Made by a program: the position numbers and the translations under genes. 64,000 bases of DNA from Flavobacterium johnsoniae. GTDB lineage: Bacteria; Bacteroidota; Bacteroidia; Flavobacteriales; Flavobacteriaceae. The notes under the pieces are model-generated. The model did no database searches and was not told the DNA's origin. It worked only from the letters and a program-made list of their open reading frames with translations. Positions 1-8,625 of this stretch are shown one piece after another (the first letter of the stretch is position 1; the number at the start of each line of letters is the position of its first letter). Location: positions 62,001 to 126,000 of the forward strand of contig NZ_MLFK01000006.1 of the NCBI RefSeq assembly GCF_001879205.1. The letters run 5' to 3'.

Positions 1-393
1 AGTTTTAGCTGTATTGTTCCAGGTATAGATACCGTAAACACCAGAAATTTGTAAAATGTCTTCTACCTTATTATCATTTTTACCATTGAAAATATCAACT
101 TTGCTGACTTGCAATAAATTGTTTAAATTTTCTAATGCTTCGATTGCTCCAGAACTTTTAGTTTTGTCTAATTGTACCAGCATTTCGTTTGCTTCAGCCT
201 CTAATTTTGTTTTTTGCTGTGCAGGGGTAAGACTAGAATAAGGCTGTTTTAATAAAGCAGCAATTTGTTCTTGTAATGTTTGCTCAGTTTCTGGTTTTGG
301 TTCTGGTGTAGTTTCGTTAGGGTTGTCTTCACTAGAACAAGAAATCATAAGTTGAGAGGCAACTACTGATAATAAAAGGAATTTTTTAATCAT
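1..393 (-). CDS. Partial surface-type lipoprotein (C-terminal part outside window)
   Basis: The reading frame is open from an ATG at 391-393 on the minus strand to base 1, giving the first 131 residues of a longer protein. It begins with a hydrophobic signal peptide and lipobox ending at Cys19 (MISCSSEDN), so a lipid-anchored envelope protein is expected. The Ser and acidic residues after the cysteine resemble the export signal of surface lipoproteins in Bacteroidota. A Pro/Glu/Thr-rich linker (about 25-40) follows, then a region rich in Gln, Lys and Leu that could be helical. I do not recognise a family, and the cut-off C-terminal part may hold the defining domain. It is transcribed away from the hydrolase at 601. 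Confidence 0.75.
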   Translation of the reverse strand, partial: MIKKFLLLSVVASQLMISCSSEDNPNETTPEPKPETEQTLQEQIAALLKQPYSSLTPAQQKTKLEAEANEMLVQLDKTKSSGAIEALENLNNLLQVSKVDIFNGKNDNKVEDILQISGVYGIYTWNNTAKT

Positions 394-567
394 AATTTGT
401 GTTTAAATTAAATGAATTTGTTGGTTGCATTTTGTGGCGCAAGATAGTTTTAAAAAAAATCTAAAGCTTACGGGAAACCGTAAAAACGTAAACTTTTTTT
501 TATTAATATTATTTGCAGAAAAAATGTTGGAGAACACATTCTGCAACAGATTATTAGATAAGTTTTT

Positions 568-575
568 TACATTTG
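568..575 (+). promoter_or_regulatory. Predicted -7 box of the hydrolase gene
   Basis: TACATTTG fits the Bacteroidota primary-sigma consensus TAnnTTTG. It lies 25 bases before the ATG at 601, giving a very short leader. No TTG was seen at the ideal -33 spacing. Confidence 0.5.
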
Positions 576-600
576 TAACAGAATTTAAAAGAAAAAATAA

Positions 601-1365
601 ATGTTATATTCAAAAATAGAAGGCGAAGGAAAACCCTTTGTCATCATGCACGGATTTCTCGGAATGTCTGATAACTGGAAAACTTTGGCAGGACAATATG
701 TAGAAGCCGGTTTTCAGGTTCATATTTTAGATTTACGAAACCACGGCCGCAGTTTTCATTCAGACGAATGGAGTTATGAAGCAATGGCTCAGGATGTTTT
801 TGAATATTGCCAGGCAAATCAATTAACCCGAATTGATATCCTCGGACATTCGATGGGCGGAAAAGTGGCGATGCTCTTTGCAGCATTACATCCGGAGATT
901 GTAGACAAATTAATTGTAGCAGATATTGGGCCTAAATTCTATAAGCAGCACCATCAGGATATTTTGGCAGGATTAAATGCGGTTGATTTTTCGGTAAAAC
1001 CAAGCAGAAATGATGTCGAAACAACTTTAACGCAATATGTTCCTGATTTTGGAACCCGCCAGTTTTTGCTGAAAAACTTATATTGGCAGGAACCTGGGCA
1101 ATTGGCTTTCCGTTTTAATTTATCAGTTTTTAATAATAATCTAGATGCTATCGGAAAACCCTTAGCAGAAAATTTAGTATTTAATAAACCAACGCTGTTT
1201 ATAAGAGGAGGAAATTCAGGATATATTCAGGATTCTGATTTGGATGCGATCCAAGTACAATTTCCCAATTTTAAACTGGAAACCATTCCAAACGCCGGAC
1301 ATTGGCTTCATGCCGAAAACCCAAAAATGTTTTTTGAAATGACCACAGCATTTTTAAAGGAGTAG
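601..1365 (+). CDS. Alpha/beta-fold hydrolase (YbfF-like esterase)
   Basis: A 254-residue cytoplasmic alpha/beta hydrolase with no signal peptide. The oxyanion region is HGFLG (17-21), a strand-turn motif DLRNHGRS spans 44-51, and the nucleophile elbow is GHSMGG with Ser84. The probable catalytic His is His234 in NAGHWLHAENP. Order and spacing match the YbfF group of broad-specificity carboxylesterases, and length is normal. The substrate cannot be read from sequence. The gene stands alone with its own -7 box 25 bases upstream. The family assignment is firm, but the esterase activity is inferred. Confidence 0.85.
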   Translation: MLYSKIEGEGKPFVIMHGFLGMSDNWKTLAGQYVEAGFQVHILDLRNHGRSFHSDEWSYEAMAQDVFEYCQANQLTRIDILGHSMGGKVAMLFAALHPEIVDKLIVADIGPKFYKQHHQDILAGLNAVDFSVKPSRNDVETTLTQYVPDFGTRQFLLKNLYWQEPGQLAFRFNLSVFNNNLDAIGKPLAENLVFNKPTLFIRGGNSGYIQDSDLDAIQVQFPNFKLETIPNAGHWLHAENPKMFFEMTTAFLKE

Positions 1366-1418
1366 TGCTATTTTGATAAAAATTTTATTACTTTTAAATA
1401 AATTTTAAACTAAAAACT

Positions 1419-1763
1419 ATGAAATTACTACTTAGACTTCTCGTTACTGCAGCCTTGGTTTTATTAATTGCAAACTTTTTGCCAGGAGTGCATGTTGCCA
1501 GTTTTGGTACGGCTGTAATCGTTGCAGTGGTTTTAGGATTGTTAAATCTGTTTATAAAACCAATTTTAGTTATACTGACTCTGCCTGTTACGGTTGTTAC
1601 ACTCGGCTTGTTTTTGTTAGTGATTAATGCCATTATTATTTTGTTATGTACCAATATTGTTGGGGGCTTCGCAGTCGATTCGTTCTGGACAGCATTATTC
1701 TTTAGTATTATTTTGTCTATCCTGCAGTCAATTACTTATAAAATATTAGGAGACGATAATTAA
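1419..1763 (+). CDS. Phage-holin-fold family membrane protein (4-TM)
   Basis: A 114-residue, almost wholly hydrophobic protein with about four membrane segments (roughly 5-20, 28-52, 54-78 and 88-108). The pattern GLLNLFIKPILVILTLP is typical of the Phage_holin_4_2 family, which is widespread on bacterial chromosomes and not a sign of a prophage. No phage gene lies nearby. The biological role of this family is unknown. It starts 53 bases after the hydrolase stop and is followed by an inverted repeat at 1818-1852 that may terminate it. Confidence 0.75.
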   Translation: MKLLLRLLVTAALVLLIANFLPGVHVASFGTAVIVAVVLGLLNLFIKPILVILTLPVTVVTLGLFLLVINAIIILLCTNIVGGFAVDSFWTALFFSIILSILQSITYKILGDDN

Positions 1764-1817
1764 TCGAAATTAAAAGCAGATTAAAACTGCTTCAAATACA
1801 ATAGATTAAAAACTTGG

Positions 1818-1852
1818 TTGGGTTGCAAAAATTTTATAATTTTGCAACCCAA
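1818..1852 (+). promoter_or_regulatory. 13-bp inverted repeat overlapping the tig promoter (terminator or operator)
   Basis: Perfect 13-bp arms (TTGGGTTGCAAAA at 1818-1830 and its complement at 1840-1852) flank a 9-base AT loop. A TTTTATT tract follows, so it may terminate the upstream membrane-protein gene. The same bases hold a -7-like box TAATTTTG (1837-1844), with TTG at 1814-1816 spaced 20 bp, so it may also be part of the tig promoter. Confidence 0.5.
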
Positions 1853-1878
1853 TTTTATTATGTAAATTAAAGAAGAAG

Positions 1879-3201
1879 ATGGATATTAAAAGAGTAGCAA
1901 TAGACGCTGTTAACGAGACAATTGTAATGAACGTTGTTCATATGGATTATAAAGGTCAAGTGGCAAAAAGAATCAACGAAAAATTGCCTTTGGCGCAAGT
2001 AAAAGGATTTAGAAAAGGACAAGTTCCTAAAGATCTTGTTGAAAAACAATACGGAAAAGGTATTAAACAAGAAGAAGTTAAAAAAGTAGTTGATTTAGCT
2101 TTAGAGCGTTTTATTCAATCTGAAAGATTAAATCTTTTAGGTACTCCTCTTCCAAAAGTAAACGAAAACCTTGACTGGGACGCAGAAGAATTAACTTTTG
2201 AATTCGAAATTGGTTTAGTGCCAAACTTTGAAATTGATTTAGAAGCTAAAAACAATATCGTAAAATATATCGTTACTGCTGATGATAAATTAATCGACGG
2301 ACAAGTAGAGCGTATCCAAAAACAATTCGGAAAAGCAATTCCTCAAGATAAAGTTGAAGCTGATTCAGATTTAACTGGAACTTTTACTAACGAAGAAAAA
2401 GGAATCAACAATACAACTACAATTTCTGTTTCTACTTTCAACAAAAAAGCCGGAGATAAATTCATCGGTAAAAAAGTTGGAGATGTTGTTACAGTAAGCA
2501 CAAAAGGTTTATTCGAAGACGATCACCAATTAATGGATTACTTAAAAGTATCTCACGATGATGTTCACGGTTTAGATATCGAAGTAAACTTTACAATCGA
2601 AGCAATCAACGGTGCTGAATTGGCAGAATTAAACCAAGAATTGTTTGATAAACTTTTTGGTGAAGGAAAAGTAGCTTCTCTTGAAGATTTGAAATCTAAA
2701 ATTAAAGAAGATGCTGAAGCTCAATTTGCACAGCAAGCTGACCAAAAATTATTATTAGACGTTCAGGATTTCTTGATCGAAAACACAAAATTCGATTTAC
2801 CGGCTGAATTCCTTAAAAAATGGTTACAAACTGTTGGCGAGAAAAAACTTTCTGCAGAAGAAGCGGAAGTTGAATACGCAAGATCTGAAAAAGGGTTACG
2901 TTTTCAATTAATCGAAGGAAAAGCAATGGCTCAAAGTAACATCCAAATTACATTTGACGATTTAAAAGCTTTTACAACAAACGCTATCAAACAACAAATG
3001 GCTCAATTTGGTCAAACTAATCCAACTGACGAAGAAGTTCAGGGAATTGTAGCCAGAGTTTTATCTAACCAGGAAGAAGTGAAAAGACTTTCTGAGCAGG
3101 TTGTAGCAGAGAAATTGTTAGAATTGTTTAAAGAAAAAGCAAATCCAACAACTAAAGAAGTTACTTACGAAGAATTTATTGCTGCTTCTTACGGAGAATA
3201 A
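1879..3201 (+). CDS. tig: Trigger factor
   Basis: A 440-residue ribosome-associated chaperone and peptidyl-prolyl isomerase that binds nascent chains. The ribosome-docking signature GFRKGQVP (43-50) matches the family motif GFRxGxxP. A divergent FKBP-like domain follows (about 150-245), then a long charged helical C-terminal domain with the substrate-cradling arms. Length is near the family norm. A purine-rich AAGAAGAAG lies directly before the ATG. The gene precedes clpP and clpX, a classic tig-clpP-clpX neighbourhood, but a strong terminator at 3225-3257 separates it from them. Confidence 0.95.
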   Translation: MDIKRVAIDAVNETIVMNVVHMDYKGQVAKRINEKLPLAQVKGFRKGQVPKDLVEKQYGKGIKQEEVKKVVDLALERFIQSERLNLLGTPLPKVNENLDWDAEELTFEFEIGLVPNFEIDLEAKNNIVKYIVTADDKLIDGQVERIQKQFGKAIPQDKVEADSDLTGTFTNEEKGINNTTTISVSTFNKKAGDKFIGKKVGDVVTVSTKGLFEDDHQLMDYLKVSHDDVHGLDIEVNFTIEAINGAELAELNQELFDKLFGEGKVASLEDLKSKIKEDAEAQFAQQADQKLLLDVQDFLIENTKFDLPAEFLKKWLQTVGEKKLSAEEAEVEYARSEKGLRFQLIEGKAMAQSNIQITFDDLKAFTTNAIKQQMAQFGQTNPTDEEVQGIVARVLSNQEEVKRLSEQVVAEKLLELFKEKANPTTKEVTYEEFIAASYGE

Positions 3202-3224
3202 TTTCTGAAAAATAATTATATTTG

Positions 3225-3257
3225 AGCGTCGGCAGTTTACTGCCGACGCTTTTTTTG
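3225..3257 (+). terminator. Rho-independent terminator of tig
   Basis: A perfect 11-bp stem AGCGTCGGCAG (3225-3235) and its complement (3240-3250) close a TTTA loop, followed directly by a T run. Confidence 0.9.
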
Positions 3258-3301
3258 TTTCCGGTTATATGTTAATATTCCAGTTTTAAAAAGAAACTTA
3301 G

Positions 3302-3317
3302 TCCCGAAGCTTCGGGA
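3302..3317. repeat. 16-nt palindromic module, copy A
   Basis: The perfect palindrome TCCCGAAGCTTCGGGA lies in the tig-clpP gap, flanked on both sides by TAG. The same 16 bases recur at 42536-42551, and a near copy lies at 11154-11169. Confidence 0.8.
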
Positions 3318-3445
3318 TAGCATCGCAGAACCTTTGAAACTTAAAAAAAAGAAGACATAATGACATCCTTTGTAAAAAGGTATGACCTTTGCAGAGAATA
3401 AAAACATATACACCAATATAAACGTAAAACTTAGAACAAATACAT

Positions 3446-4120
3446 ATGAACTACGGTAAAGAATTTAAAAATTTTGCTACAAAGCACCACGGAGTAAATG
3501 CCATGTATTATGACAAAATCATCAGTGCTATGACGCCGACGAATTTAACTCCAAATATCATCGAAGAACGTCAGTTGAATGTTTCTATATTAGATGTCTT
3601 TTCAAGATTAATGATGGACAGAATTATCTTTTTAGGAACAGGTATCGACGATCAGATTGCAAATGTTGTACAAGCGCAGTTATTATTCTTAGAAAGTGCC
3701 GATGCATCAAAAGATATCCAGATTTATTTAAACTCTCCGGGAGGAAGCGTTTATGCAGGTCTTGGAATCTATGACACAATGCAGTACATCAAACCAGATG
3801 TTGCTACAATTTGTACCGGAATGGCCGCTTCTATGGGAGCCGTTTTGTTATGTGCAGGAGCAGCAGGAAAACGTTCGGCTCTGCCGCATTCACGCGTTAT
3901 GATTCACCAGCCTTCTGGAGGAGCGCAAGGTGTTGCAACAGATATGGAAATCAACTTACGTGAAATGTTGAAATTAAAAGATGAATTATACAATATCATC
4001 TCACAACATTCAGGACAAACTTTTGACAAAGTGCATAAAGACAGTGAGCGCGATTACTGGATGAAAGCTGACGACGCAAAAGAATACGGAATGATTGATG
4101 AAGTATTGAGAAGAGGATAA
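3446..4120 (+). CDS. clpP: ATP-dependent Clp protease proteolytic subunit
   Basis: A 224-residue serine peptidase that forms the tetradecameric chamber of the ClpXP protease. The triad is Ser129 (in GMAASMGAV), His154 (in MIHQPSGG) and Asp203 (in SERDYW), with the same spacing as E. coli Ser97/His122/Asp171. The N-terminal extension of about 32 residues is usual in Bacteroidota and is partly propeptide. Substrate-binding strand motif NSPGG is at 96-100. It is followed 167 bases downstream by its ATPase partner clpX. The gap carries two inverted repeats that could affect read-through. Confidence 0.96.
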   Translation: MNYGKEFKNFATKHHGVNAMYYDKIISAMTPTNLTPNIIEERQLNVSILDVFSRLMMDRIIFLGTGIDDQIANVVQAQLLFLESADASKDIQIYLNSPGGSVYAGLGIYDTMQYIKPDVATICTGMAASMGAVLLCAGAAGKRSALPHSRVMIHQPSGGAQGVATDMEINLREMLKLKDELYNIISQHSGQTFDKVHKDSERDYWMKADDAKEYGMIDEVLRRG

Positions 4121-4133
4121 AACTTAGTTTCAG

Positions 4134-4176
4134 GTTTCAGGTTTCAAGTTGCTATGGTTAATTTGAAACCTGAAAC
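4134..4176. repeat. Inverted repeat in clpP-clpX gap (GTTTCAGGTTTCAA family)
   Basis: The left arm GTTTCAGGTTTCAAGTT (4134-4150) and the right arm (4160-4176) match at 16 of 17 positions in inverted orientation. There is no T run, so a simple terminator is unlikely. Confidence 0.7.
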
Positions 4177-4212
4177 AAAATATAATTTGAAACAAAAATA
4201 AATAAGTTAAGA

Positions 4213-4263
4213 AGTTACTAAGTTTTTGAGGTTTTTGTTGAAAGTCTCAGAAACTTAGTAACT
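4213..4263. repeat. Inverted repeat before clpX (AGTTACTAAGTTTYTGAG)
   Basis: 18-base arms at 4213-4230 and 4246-4263 match at 17 of 18 positions in inverted orientation around a 15-base loop. It ends 24 bases before the clpX start, so it would form a hairpin in the leader. Confidence 0.7.
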
Positions 4264-4287
4264 TTGTAGCTTAGTAACTAAAAAAGA

Positions 4288-5520
4288 ATGGCTAAAGTAG
4301 TATTAGAATGTTCGTTTTGTGGAAGAAAAAAGCCAGAAACTAATTTATTAATTGCCGGTATTAATGCACACATTTGTGATAAATGTATTGAGCAGGCCCA
4401 CGGAATTGTATTAGAAGAATTAAAATCAAGTGGAAGCGCAAAACTTGTCGGGGACTTAATTTTAAAGAAACCAAAAGAAATCAGAGCTTTCCTGGATCAA
4501 TATGTTATTGGTCAGGACCAGACAAAAAAAGTAATGTCGGTTGCGGTTTACAATCACTACAAACGTTTAATGCAGCAGCAATTAGATGATGAAGTAGAGA
4601 TTGAAAAAAGTAACATCATTATGGTAGGTCAAACCGGAACAGGTAAAACATTGGTTGCTAAAACAATCGCAAAAATGTTAGACGTTCCTTTGGCAATTGT
4701 TGATGCAACCGTATTAACAGAAGCAGGTTATGTAGGAGAAGATGTTGAAAGTATCTTAACACGTCTTTTACAAGCCGCAGATTACGATGTAACCAAAGCC
4801 GAAAGAGGAATCGTATTTATTGATGAAATTGATAAAATTGCACGTAAGAGTGATAATCCATCTATAACACGTGACGTTTCTGGTGAAGGTGTGCAGCAAG
4901 CTTTATTAAAATTATTAGAAGGAACAGTTGTAAACGTACCGCCAAAAGGAGGACGTAAACACCCGGATCAAAAATTTGTTGAGGTAAACACTCAAAACAT
5001 TTTGTTTATTGCAGGAGGCGCTTTTGATGGAGTAGAACGTATTATTTCTAAACGTTTAAATCGTCAGGCAGTTGGATATTCTACTTCTAAAAATGTAGAT
5101 AACATCGACAAAGACAATTTATTACAATATATTATCCCAAAAGATATTAAAGATTTTGGTTTGATTCCGGAGATAATTGGTCGTCTGCCAGTTTTAACGC
5201 ACATGGATCCTTTAGATAAAGAAACACTTCGTGCGATCTTAACACAGCCTAAAAATGCATTAGTAAAACAATATCAGAAATTATTTTTAATGGATGATGT
5301 TGAGTTTAATATTAGCGATGAAGCTTTAGATTTTATTGTAGATAAAGCTTTAGAATACAAATTAGGAGCACGTGGATTACGTTCGCTTTGCGAAGCAATC
5401 CTAACAGATGCCATGTACGAATTACCAAGCTCTGACGATAAAATTTTATCAATCGATAAAGATTATGCAGAACATACTTTAAGTAAAAACTTATTGAAGC
5501 GCATGGAAATTGCTTCTTAA
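4288..5520 (+). CDS. clpX: ATP-dependent Clp protease ATP-binding subunit ClpX
   Basis: A 410-residue AAA+ unfoldase that feeds substrates to ClpP. It has the N-terminal zinc-binding domain (Cys8, Cys11, Cys30, Cys33), Walker A GQTGTGKT (114-121), pore loop GYVG (147-150), Walker B VFIDE (176-180), the RKH loop (223-225) and a sensor-2 motif GARGLRS. The ClpP-docking IGF loop appears as VGY (261-263), a conservative variant of the usual IGF. Length is normal. It follows clpP on the same strand with repeats between, and ends before a strong hairpin at 5571-5607. Confidence 0.96.
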   Translation: MAKVVLECSFCGRKKPETNLLIAGINAHICDKCIEQAHGIVLEELKSSGSAKLVGDLILKKPKEIRAFLDQYVIGQDQTKKVMSVAVYNHYKRLMQQQLDDEVEIEKSNIIMVGQTGTGKTLVAKTIAKMLDVPLAIVDATVLTEAGYVGEDVESILTRLLQAADYDVTKAERGIVFIDEIDKIARKSDNPSITRDVSGEGVQQALLKLLEGTVVNVPPKGGRKHPDQKFVEVNTQNILFIAGGAFDGVERIISKRLNRQAVGYSTSKNVDNIDKDNLLQYIIPKDIKDFGLIPEIIGRLPVLTHMDPLDKETLRAILTQPKNALVKQYQKLFLMDDVEFNISDEALDFIVDKALEYKLGARGLRSLCEAILTDAMYELPSSDDKILSIDKDYAEHTLSKNLLKRMEIAS

Positions 5521-5570
5521 ATTTAATAGTACTTTGTCAAAGTTTTAAACTCTGACAAAGTTTCAATTAT

Positions 5571-5607
5571 AAAACCTGTTCATTTTTATTTGAGCAGGTT
5601 TTTTTAT
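5571..5607. terminator. Bidirectional terminator between clpX and the lipoprotein gene
   Basis: The stem AAACCTGTTCA / TGAGCAGGTTT (one internal mismatch) closes a short AT loop and is followed by a T run on the plus strand. It serves clpX and overlaps the end of the convergent gene at 5604. Confidence 0.8.
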
Positions 5608-6077
5608 TTTGAAATAATAAAATAAGGTGTCACGTTAGAGATTTCTTTGCCATTCAGCCAAACCGTTTTTTTAGCCACTGAATTTTTTGTCCTTGAAAAC
5701 TCAGCTTTAATTATATCGGTGTTATCTTTATTCCATTGTATATAGGTCTCTGGGAATTTTTCGTCTTTATCATTATTTAAGAAAACGGTAATCAAATACT
5801 GATTTCCATTTTGTTCTTTTTCAATTATGAAGTTGCGTGGAGCATTTTTAAATCCATCATAAACCTCAACTAATTTACCATCAACCTTATTGAAGATTTT
5901 TATTTCGTCTTTGTTATAGCTATTTTGGGTATTAGGATCTAACAAATCTTCGTTATTAGAATTGGTTACTTTAATCGATACACCTACGTCGAGAGAAAAT
6001 CCTTCTACGGTAGGTTCGTCAGACGAACAGCTAATTGATAAAAAAGTAATTAAACAGATAAAAAACAATTTTTTCAT
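5604..6077 (-). CDS. Putative lipoprotein, family not recognised
   Basis: A 157-residue protein with a lipoprotein signal peptide and lipobox Cys17 (SISCSSDE). The acidic residues right after the cysteine suggest surface export, as in other Bacteroidota lipoproteins. The mature part is polar and rich in Asn, Asp and Lys, and looks like a single small beta-rich domain. No catalytic motif is visible. It is a single gene, convergent with clpX and upstream-adjacent to the AraC regulator. The function is unknown. Confidence 0.7.
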   Translation of the reverse strand: MKKLFFICLITFLSISCSSDEPTVEGFSLDVGVSIKVTNSNNEDLLDPNTQNSYNKDEIKIFNKVDGKLVEVYDGFKNAPRNFIIEKEQNGNQYLITVFLNNDKDEKFPETYIQWNKDNTDIIKAEFSRTKNSVAKKTVWLNGKEISNVTPYFIISK

Positions 6078-6126
6078 TTTGATTGGTTAAAAGTTTGGTT
6101 AAATATAAGAAAATATGGAATAAAAT

Positions 6127-7092
6127 TTACTGTACCCTAAACTTTTCTCTATATTCAATAGGTTTCATGCCAACCATTTTATAAAATACTTTTCTAAAAG
6201 CCTTTGGGTCATTGTAGCCTGTTTTTTCAATGATCTCTGAAATTGAAAGCTGTGTCTGTTCCAAATATTTCTTTGAACTTTCGACTCTGATATTCTGCAG
6301 ATATTCAATTGGCGGAATTCCGGTTACTTGTTTAAATCGGCGTGTCATATTTCTGGCGCTGGTTGGAATATCTTTGGTGATTTCTTCCAGTTTTTCGATG
6401 CTGTGATACTGACTTTCGATTTTTTGCTGTAACATCGCAACCAAAGTGTCATTATGCAAATGATTCGGCCTAAAAGTACTGAAATAGCTTTGTTTGTATC
6501 GGTTTAAGTCGATCGAGAAAATCTTGGCAATTTGTACTGCAATTTCGTTTCCGCAATATTTCTGAACCAAAAGAATCAATAAGTGAAATGTTGAGGTCGA
6601 ACCGCCGCTGGTATATAAACTTCCATCTGCCGTTAGCGTTTCTTCTGGCTTTAATTTTACCATCGGAAAAGCTTTTGTAAAAGCACTGCAGGCATCAACA
6701 TGCGTAGTAGCTAATTTTTCGTTTAATAGTCCCGAAGCGGCAAACAGAAAAGCGCCCGTACAAAAACTGGCCAATTCCGCTCCGGATTGATGTTGTTTCT
6801 GCAGCCACGGAATAAATTTCTTATTCTTCGCAATCATTTCGCTCATATTGTCAGTCGTAAACGCTGGAATCAAAATCAATTCTAAAAGTTCGCTCGAAGC
6901 TTCAATAGAATTAATTTCATATCCAAACAAACGCTCCTGATTGATTTGCTCAGTCAATTGAAATAACATGATTTCAAATGGTTTTTCAGTTTCTTTACTG
7001 AGTTTATTTGCTGTTTCAAAAACTTCTAAAATAGCAGCTATACTTAATAATTTATAATCGTGCGGAACAATTAAACCTACTTTTTTGCTCAT
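6127..7092 (-). CDS. GlxA-type AraC family transcriptional regulator
   Basis: A 321-residue regulator with an N-terminal DJ-1/PfpI-like (class I amidotransferase-fold) sensor domain (about 5-190) and a C-terminal AraC double helix-turn-helix domain (about 215-318). Cys111 sits at the nucleophile-elbow position (ASFCTGAFLF) seen in GlxA-like regulators; such domains usually sense rather than catalyse. The C-terminal part carries the family pattern SISEIIEKTGYNDPKAFRKV. It is divergent from the VOC/SRPBCC cluster starting at 7235 and shares the 142-base gap, so it is the best candidate regulator of that cluster. The ligand is unknown. Confidence 0.88.
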   Translation of the reverse strand: MSKKVGLIVPHDYKLLSIAAILEVFETANKLSKETEKPFEIMLFQLTEQINQERLFGYEINSIEASSELLELILIPAFTTDNMSEMIAKNKKFIPWLQKQHQSGAELASFCTGAFLFAASGLLNEKLATTHVDACSAFTKAFPMVKLKPEETLTADGSLYTSGGSTSTFHLLILLVQKYCGNEIAVQIAKIFSIDLNRYKQSYFSTFRPNHLHNDTLVAMLQQKIESQYHSIEKLEEITKDIPTSARNMTRRFKQVTGIPPIEYLQNIRVESSKKYLEQTQLSISEIIEKTGYNDPKAFRKVFYKMVGMKPIEYREKFRVQ

Positions 7093-7199
7093 GATTTTGT
7101 GGTTTTTAGGAAAATTAATTTCTAAACAAATGTAAGTATTTTGTCTTAAATGCCCCTAAAGTTGACTTTTATTGTATCCAAAAGCCAATTGTAATATTC

Positions 7200-7207
7200 T
7201 AAATTTG
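7200..7207 (+). promoter_or_regulatory. Predicted -7 box of the VOC/SRPBCC cluster
   Basis: TAAATTTG fits TAnnTTTG and lies 27 bases before the ATG at 7235. There is no TTG at ideal spacing, which is compatible with activator dependence. Confidence 0.5.
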
Positions 7208-7234
7208 TTTTAAATAATTGTAACTTTAGATATT

Positions 7235-7645
7235 ATGGACACGAAAATTTATATAAATCTTGCTGTAAAAGATTTAAAAAGAGCAATATCCTTTTTTAAC
7301 GAATTGGGTTTTTCAACCAATTTGAAATTTACAAATGAAAAGGGGGCCTGTATCGTTATTGGCAAAAATATCAATGTCATGCTTTTGGTCGAAGAGTTTT
7401 ATAAAACATTTACCGACAAGCAGATTTGTGATTCTAATACAACAAGCGAAGTACTTATTTCTATTTCTGTTCCAACACGTGAAGATGTTGATGGTATAAT
7501 AGAAAAAGCGGTTAAAGCCGGTGGAACCGATTATAGAAGAACGCAGGATTTTGAATGGATGTATCAAAGAACTTTTCTTGATCTTGACGGGCATCATTGG
7601 GAGGTTTTCTTTATGGATGAAACTCAAATTCCGGAGCAGCTTTAA
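7235..7645 (+). CDS. VOC superfamily (glyoxalase/bleomycin-resistance fold) protein
   Basis: A 136-residue protein with the two beta-alpha-beta-beta-beta modules of the vicinal oxygen chelate fold. The C-terminal motif FLDLDGHHWEVFFMD carries the usual metal/substrate-facing residues. It is clearly paralogous to the protein at 8216-8623: both share a SEVLISI/SEILISI strand, an AGG turn, WMY and DLDGH near the C terminus. It is the first gene of a five-gene VOC/SRPBCC run, divergent from the GlxA-type regulator. Substrate and reaction are unknown. Confidence 0.85.
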   Translation: MDTKIYINLAVKDLKRAISFFNELGFSTNLKFTNEKGACIVIGKNINVMLLVEEFYKTFTDKQICDSNTTSEVLISISVPTREDVDGIIEKAVKAGGTDYRRTQDFEWMYQRTFLDLDGHHWEVFFMDETQIPEQL

Positions 7646-7693
7646 ATTAAAGCGTAAGTATTTAATAGGGTATAACTTTTAAACATATAAACA

Positions 7694-8098
7694 ATGATAA
7701 CTGTAAAAAGCACAATCAATGCATCAATCAATAAAGTGTGGGACTTTTGGACTTTGCCTGAACACATTACAAAATGGAGTTTTGCTTCTCCGGACTGGCA
7801 TACACCTTATGCAGAAAATGATGTAACCGAAGGCGGAAAATTTAAATCGACTATGGCGGCGAAAGACGGCAGTATGAGTTTTGATTTTGAAGGAGAATAT
7901 ACGTCGGTAAAACCAAATGAAGCACTTGAATATGTTATGGCAGATGGAAGAAAGGTAGAGATTACTTTTAAAGAAACCCCAAATGGCATAGAAGTAATTG
8001 AAAGTTTTGATCCTGAAACACAAAATTCGGAAGAAATGCAGCGAGGAGGATGGCAGGCAATCCTCGATAATTTTAAAAATTATGTAGAGGCAAATTAG
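7694..8098 (+). CDS. SRPBCC (AHSA1-like START fold) protein
   Basis: A 134-residue single-domain protein of the SRPBCC superfamily, AHSA1/activator-of-Hsp90-like subgroup. The N-terminal strand-helix pattern STINASINKVWDFWTLPEH is characteristic, and the C-terminal long helix GGWQAILDNFKNYVE closes the hydrophobic cavity. It begins 48 bases after the first VOC gene and is probably co-transcribed with it. Proteins of this group are often small-ligand binders or of unknown role. No catalytic residues can be assigned. Confidence 0.82.
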   Translation: MITVKSTINASINKVWDFWTLPEHITKWSFASPDWHTPYAENDVTEGGKFKSTMAAKDGSMSFDFEGEYTSVKPNEALEYVMADGRKVEITFKETPNGIEVIESFDPETQNSEEMQRGGWQAILDNFKNYVEAN

Positions 8099-8104
8099 TT
8101 TTTT

Positions 8105-8192
8105 TACAGGTACAAAGTTACAGCGTTACAAAGGTGCAAAGAAAAAAACTTAGCGCCTCAGTCTCTCAGAACCTTAGTCCCTTTAAAAAAAG
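8105..8192. repeat. Degenerate CAAAG / CTTAG intergenic repeat
   Basis: The 117-base gap between the first SRPBCC and second VOC genes holds an array of short units: ACAAAGTTACAGCGTTACAAAGG on the left, then CTTAG and CTCAG units on the right. It resembles the better-preserved inverted repeat at 61462-61551 and fragments at 3294-3345 and 38535-38603. Confidence 0.5.
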
Positions 8193-8215
8193 TTTAACGA
8201 AAAACATCAAAAAAA

Positions 8216-8623
8216 ATGACAAATCAAATATGGCTGAATCTGCCGGTAAAAGAGGTGGCGGCTTCAAAAGCTTTTTTTTCGAAAATAGGTTTCTCTTTTA
8301 ATGAAGAACACGATACGCCAAGTTCAACTTGTATGGTTGTAGGCGAAGGAAAATTTGTGGTAATGCTTTTTGAAGAATCACTTTTTGAAGGTTTTTCGCA
8401 AAACAAAATTACCGATACAAAAACAAGCTCTGAAATTCTCATTTCGATCGATGCAGAAAGTAAGGAAGAAGTGGATGAACTGGCCCAAAAAGTACAGGAA
8501 GCCGGAGGTTATGTTTTTGCTAAACCGGCAGAAAGTCAAGGCTGGATGTACGGATGCGGTTTCGCTGATTTAGACGGACATCGCTGGAATGTTTTATTTA
8601 TGGATTTTACTAAACTATCTTAA
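8216..8623 (+). CDS. VOC superfamily protein, paralogue of the one at 7235
   Basis: A 135-residue vicinal-oxygen-chelate-fold protein. It keeps the same landmarks as its paralogue (SEILISI, AGGYVF, GWMYG, DLDGHRWNVLFMD), so the two VOC genes and their SRPBCC neighbours look like a duplicated pair. It ends 2 bases before the next gene, indicating translational coupling. Related proteins are annotated as glyoxalase/bleomycin-resistance or extradiol-dioxygenase-like. The reaction here is unknown. Confidence 0.85.
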   Translation: MTNQIWLNLPVKEVAASKAFFSKIGFSFNEEHDTPSSTCMVVGEGKFVVMLFEESLFEGFSQNKITDTKTSSEILISIDAESKEEVDELAQKVQEAGGYVFAKPAESQGWMYGCGFADLDGHRWNVLFMDFTKLS

Positions 8624-8625
8624 TT

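Noticed and set aside
1419..1763. Prophage remnant suggested by the holin-fold protein
   Set aside because: No phage genes, integrase or attachment sites are nearby, and this family is a common chromosomal one.
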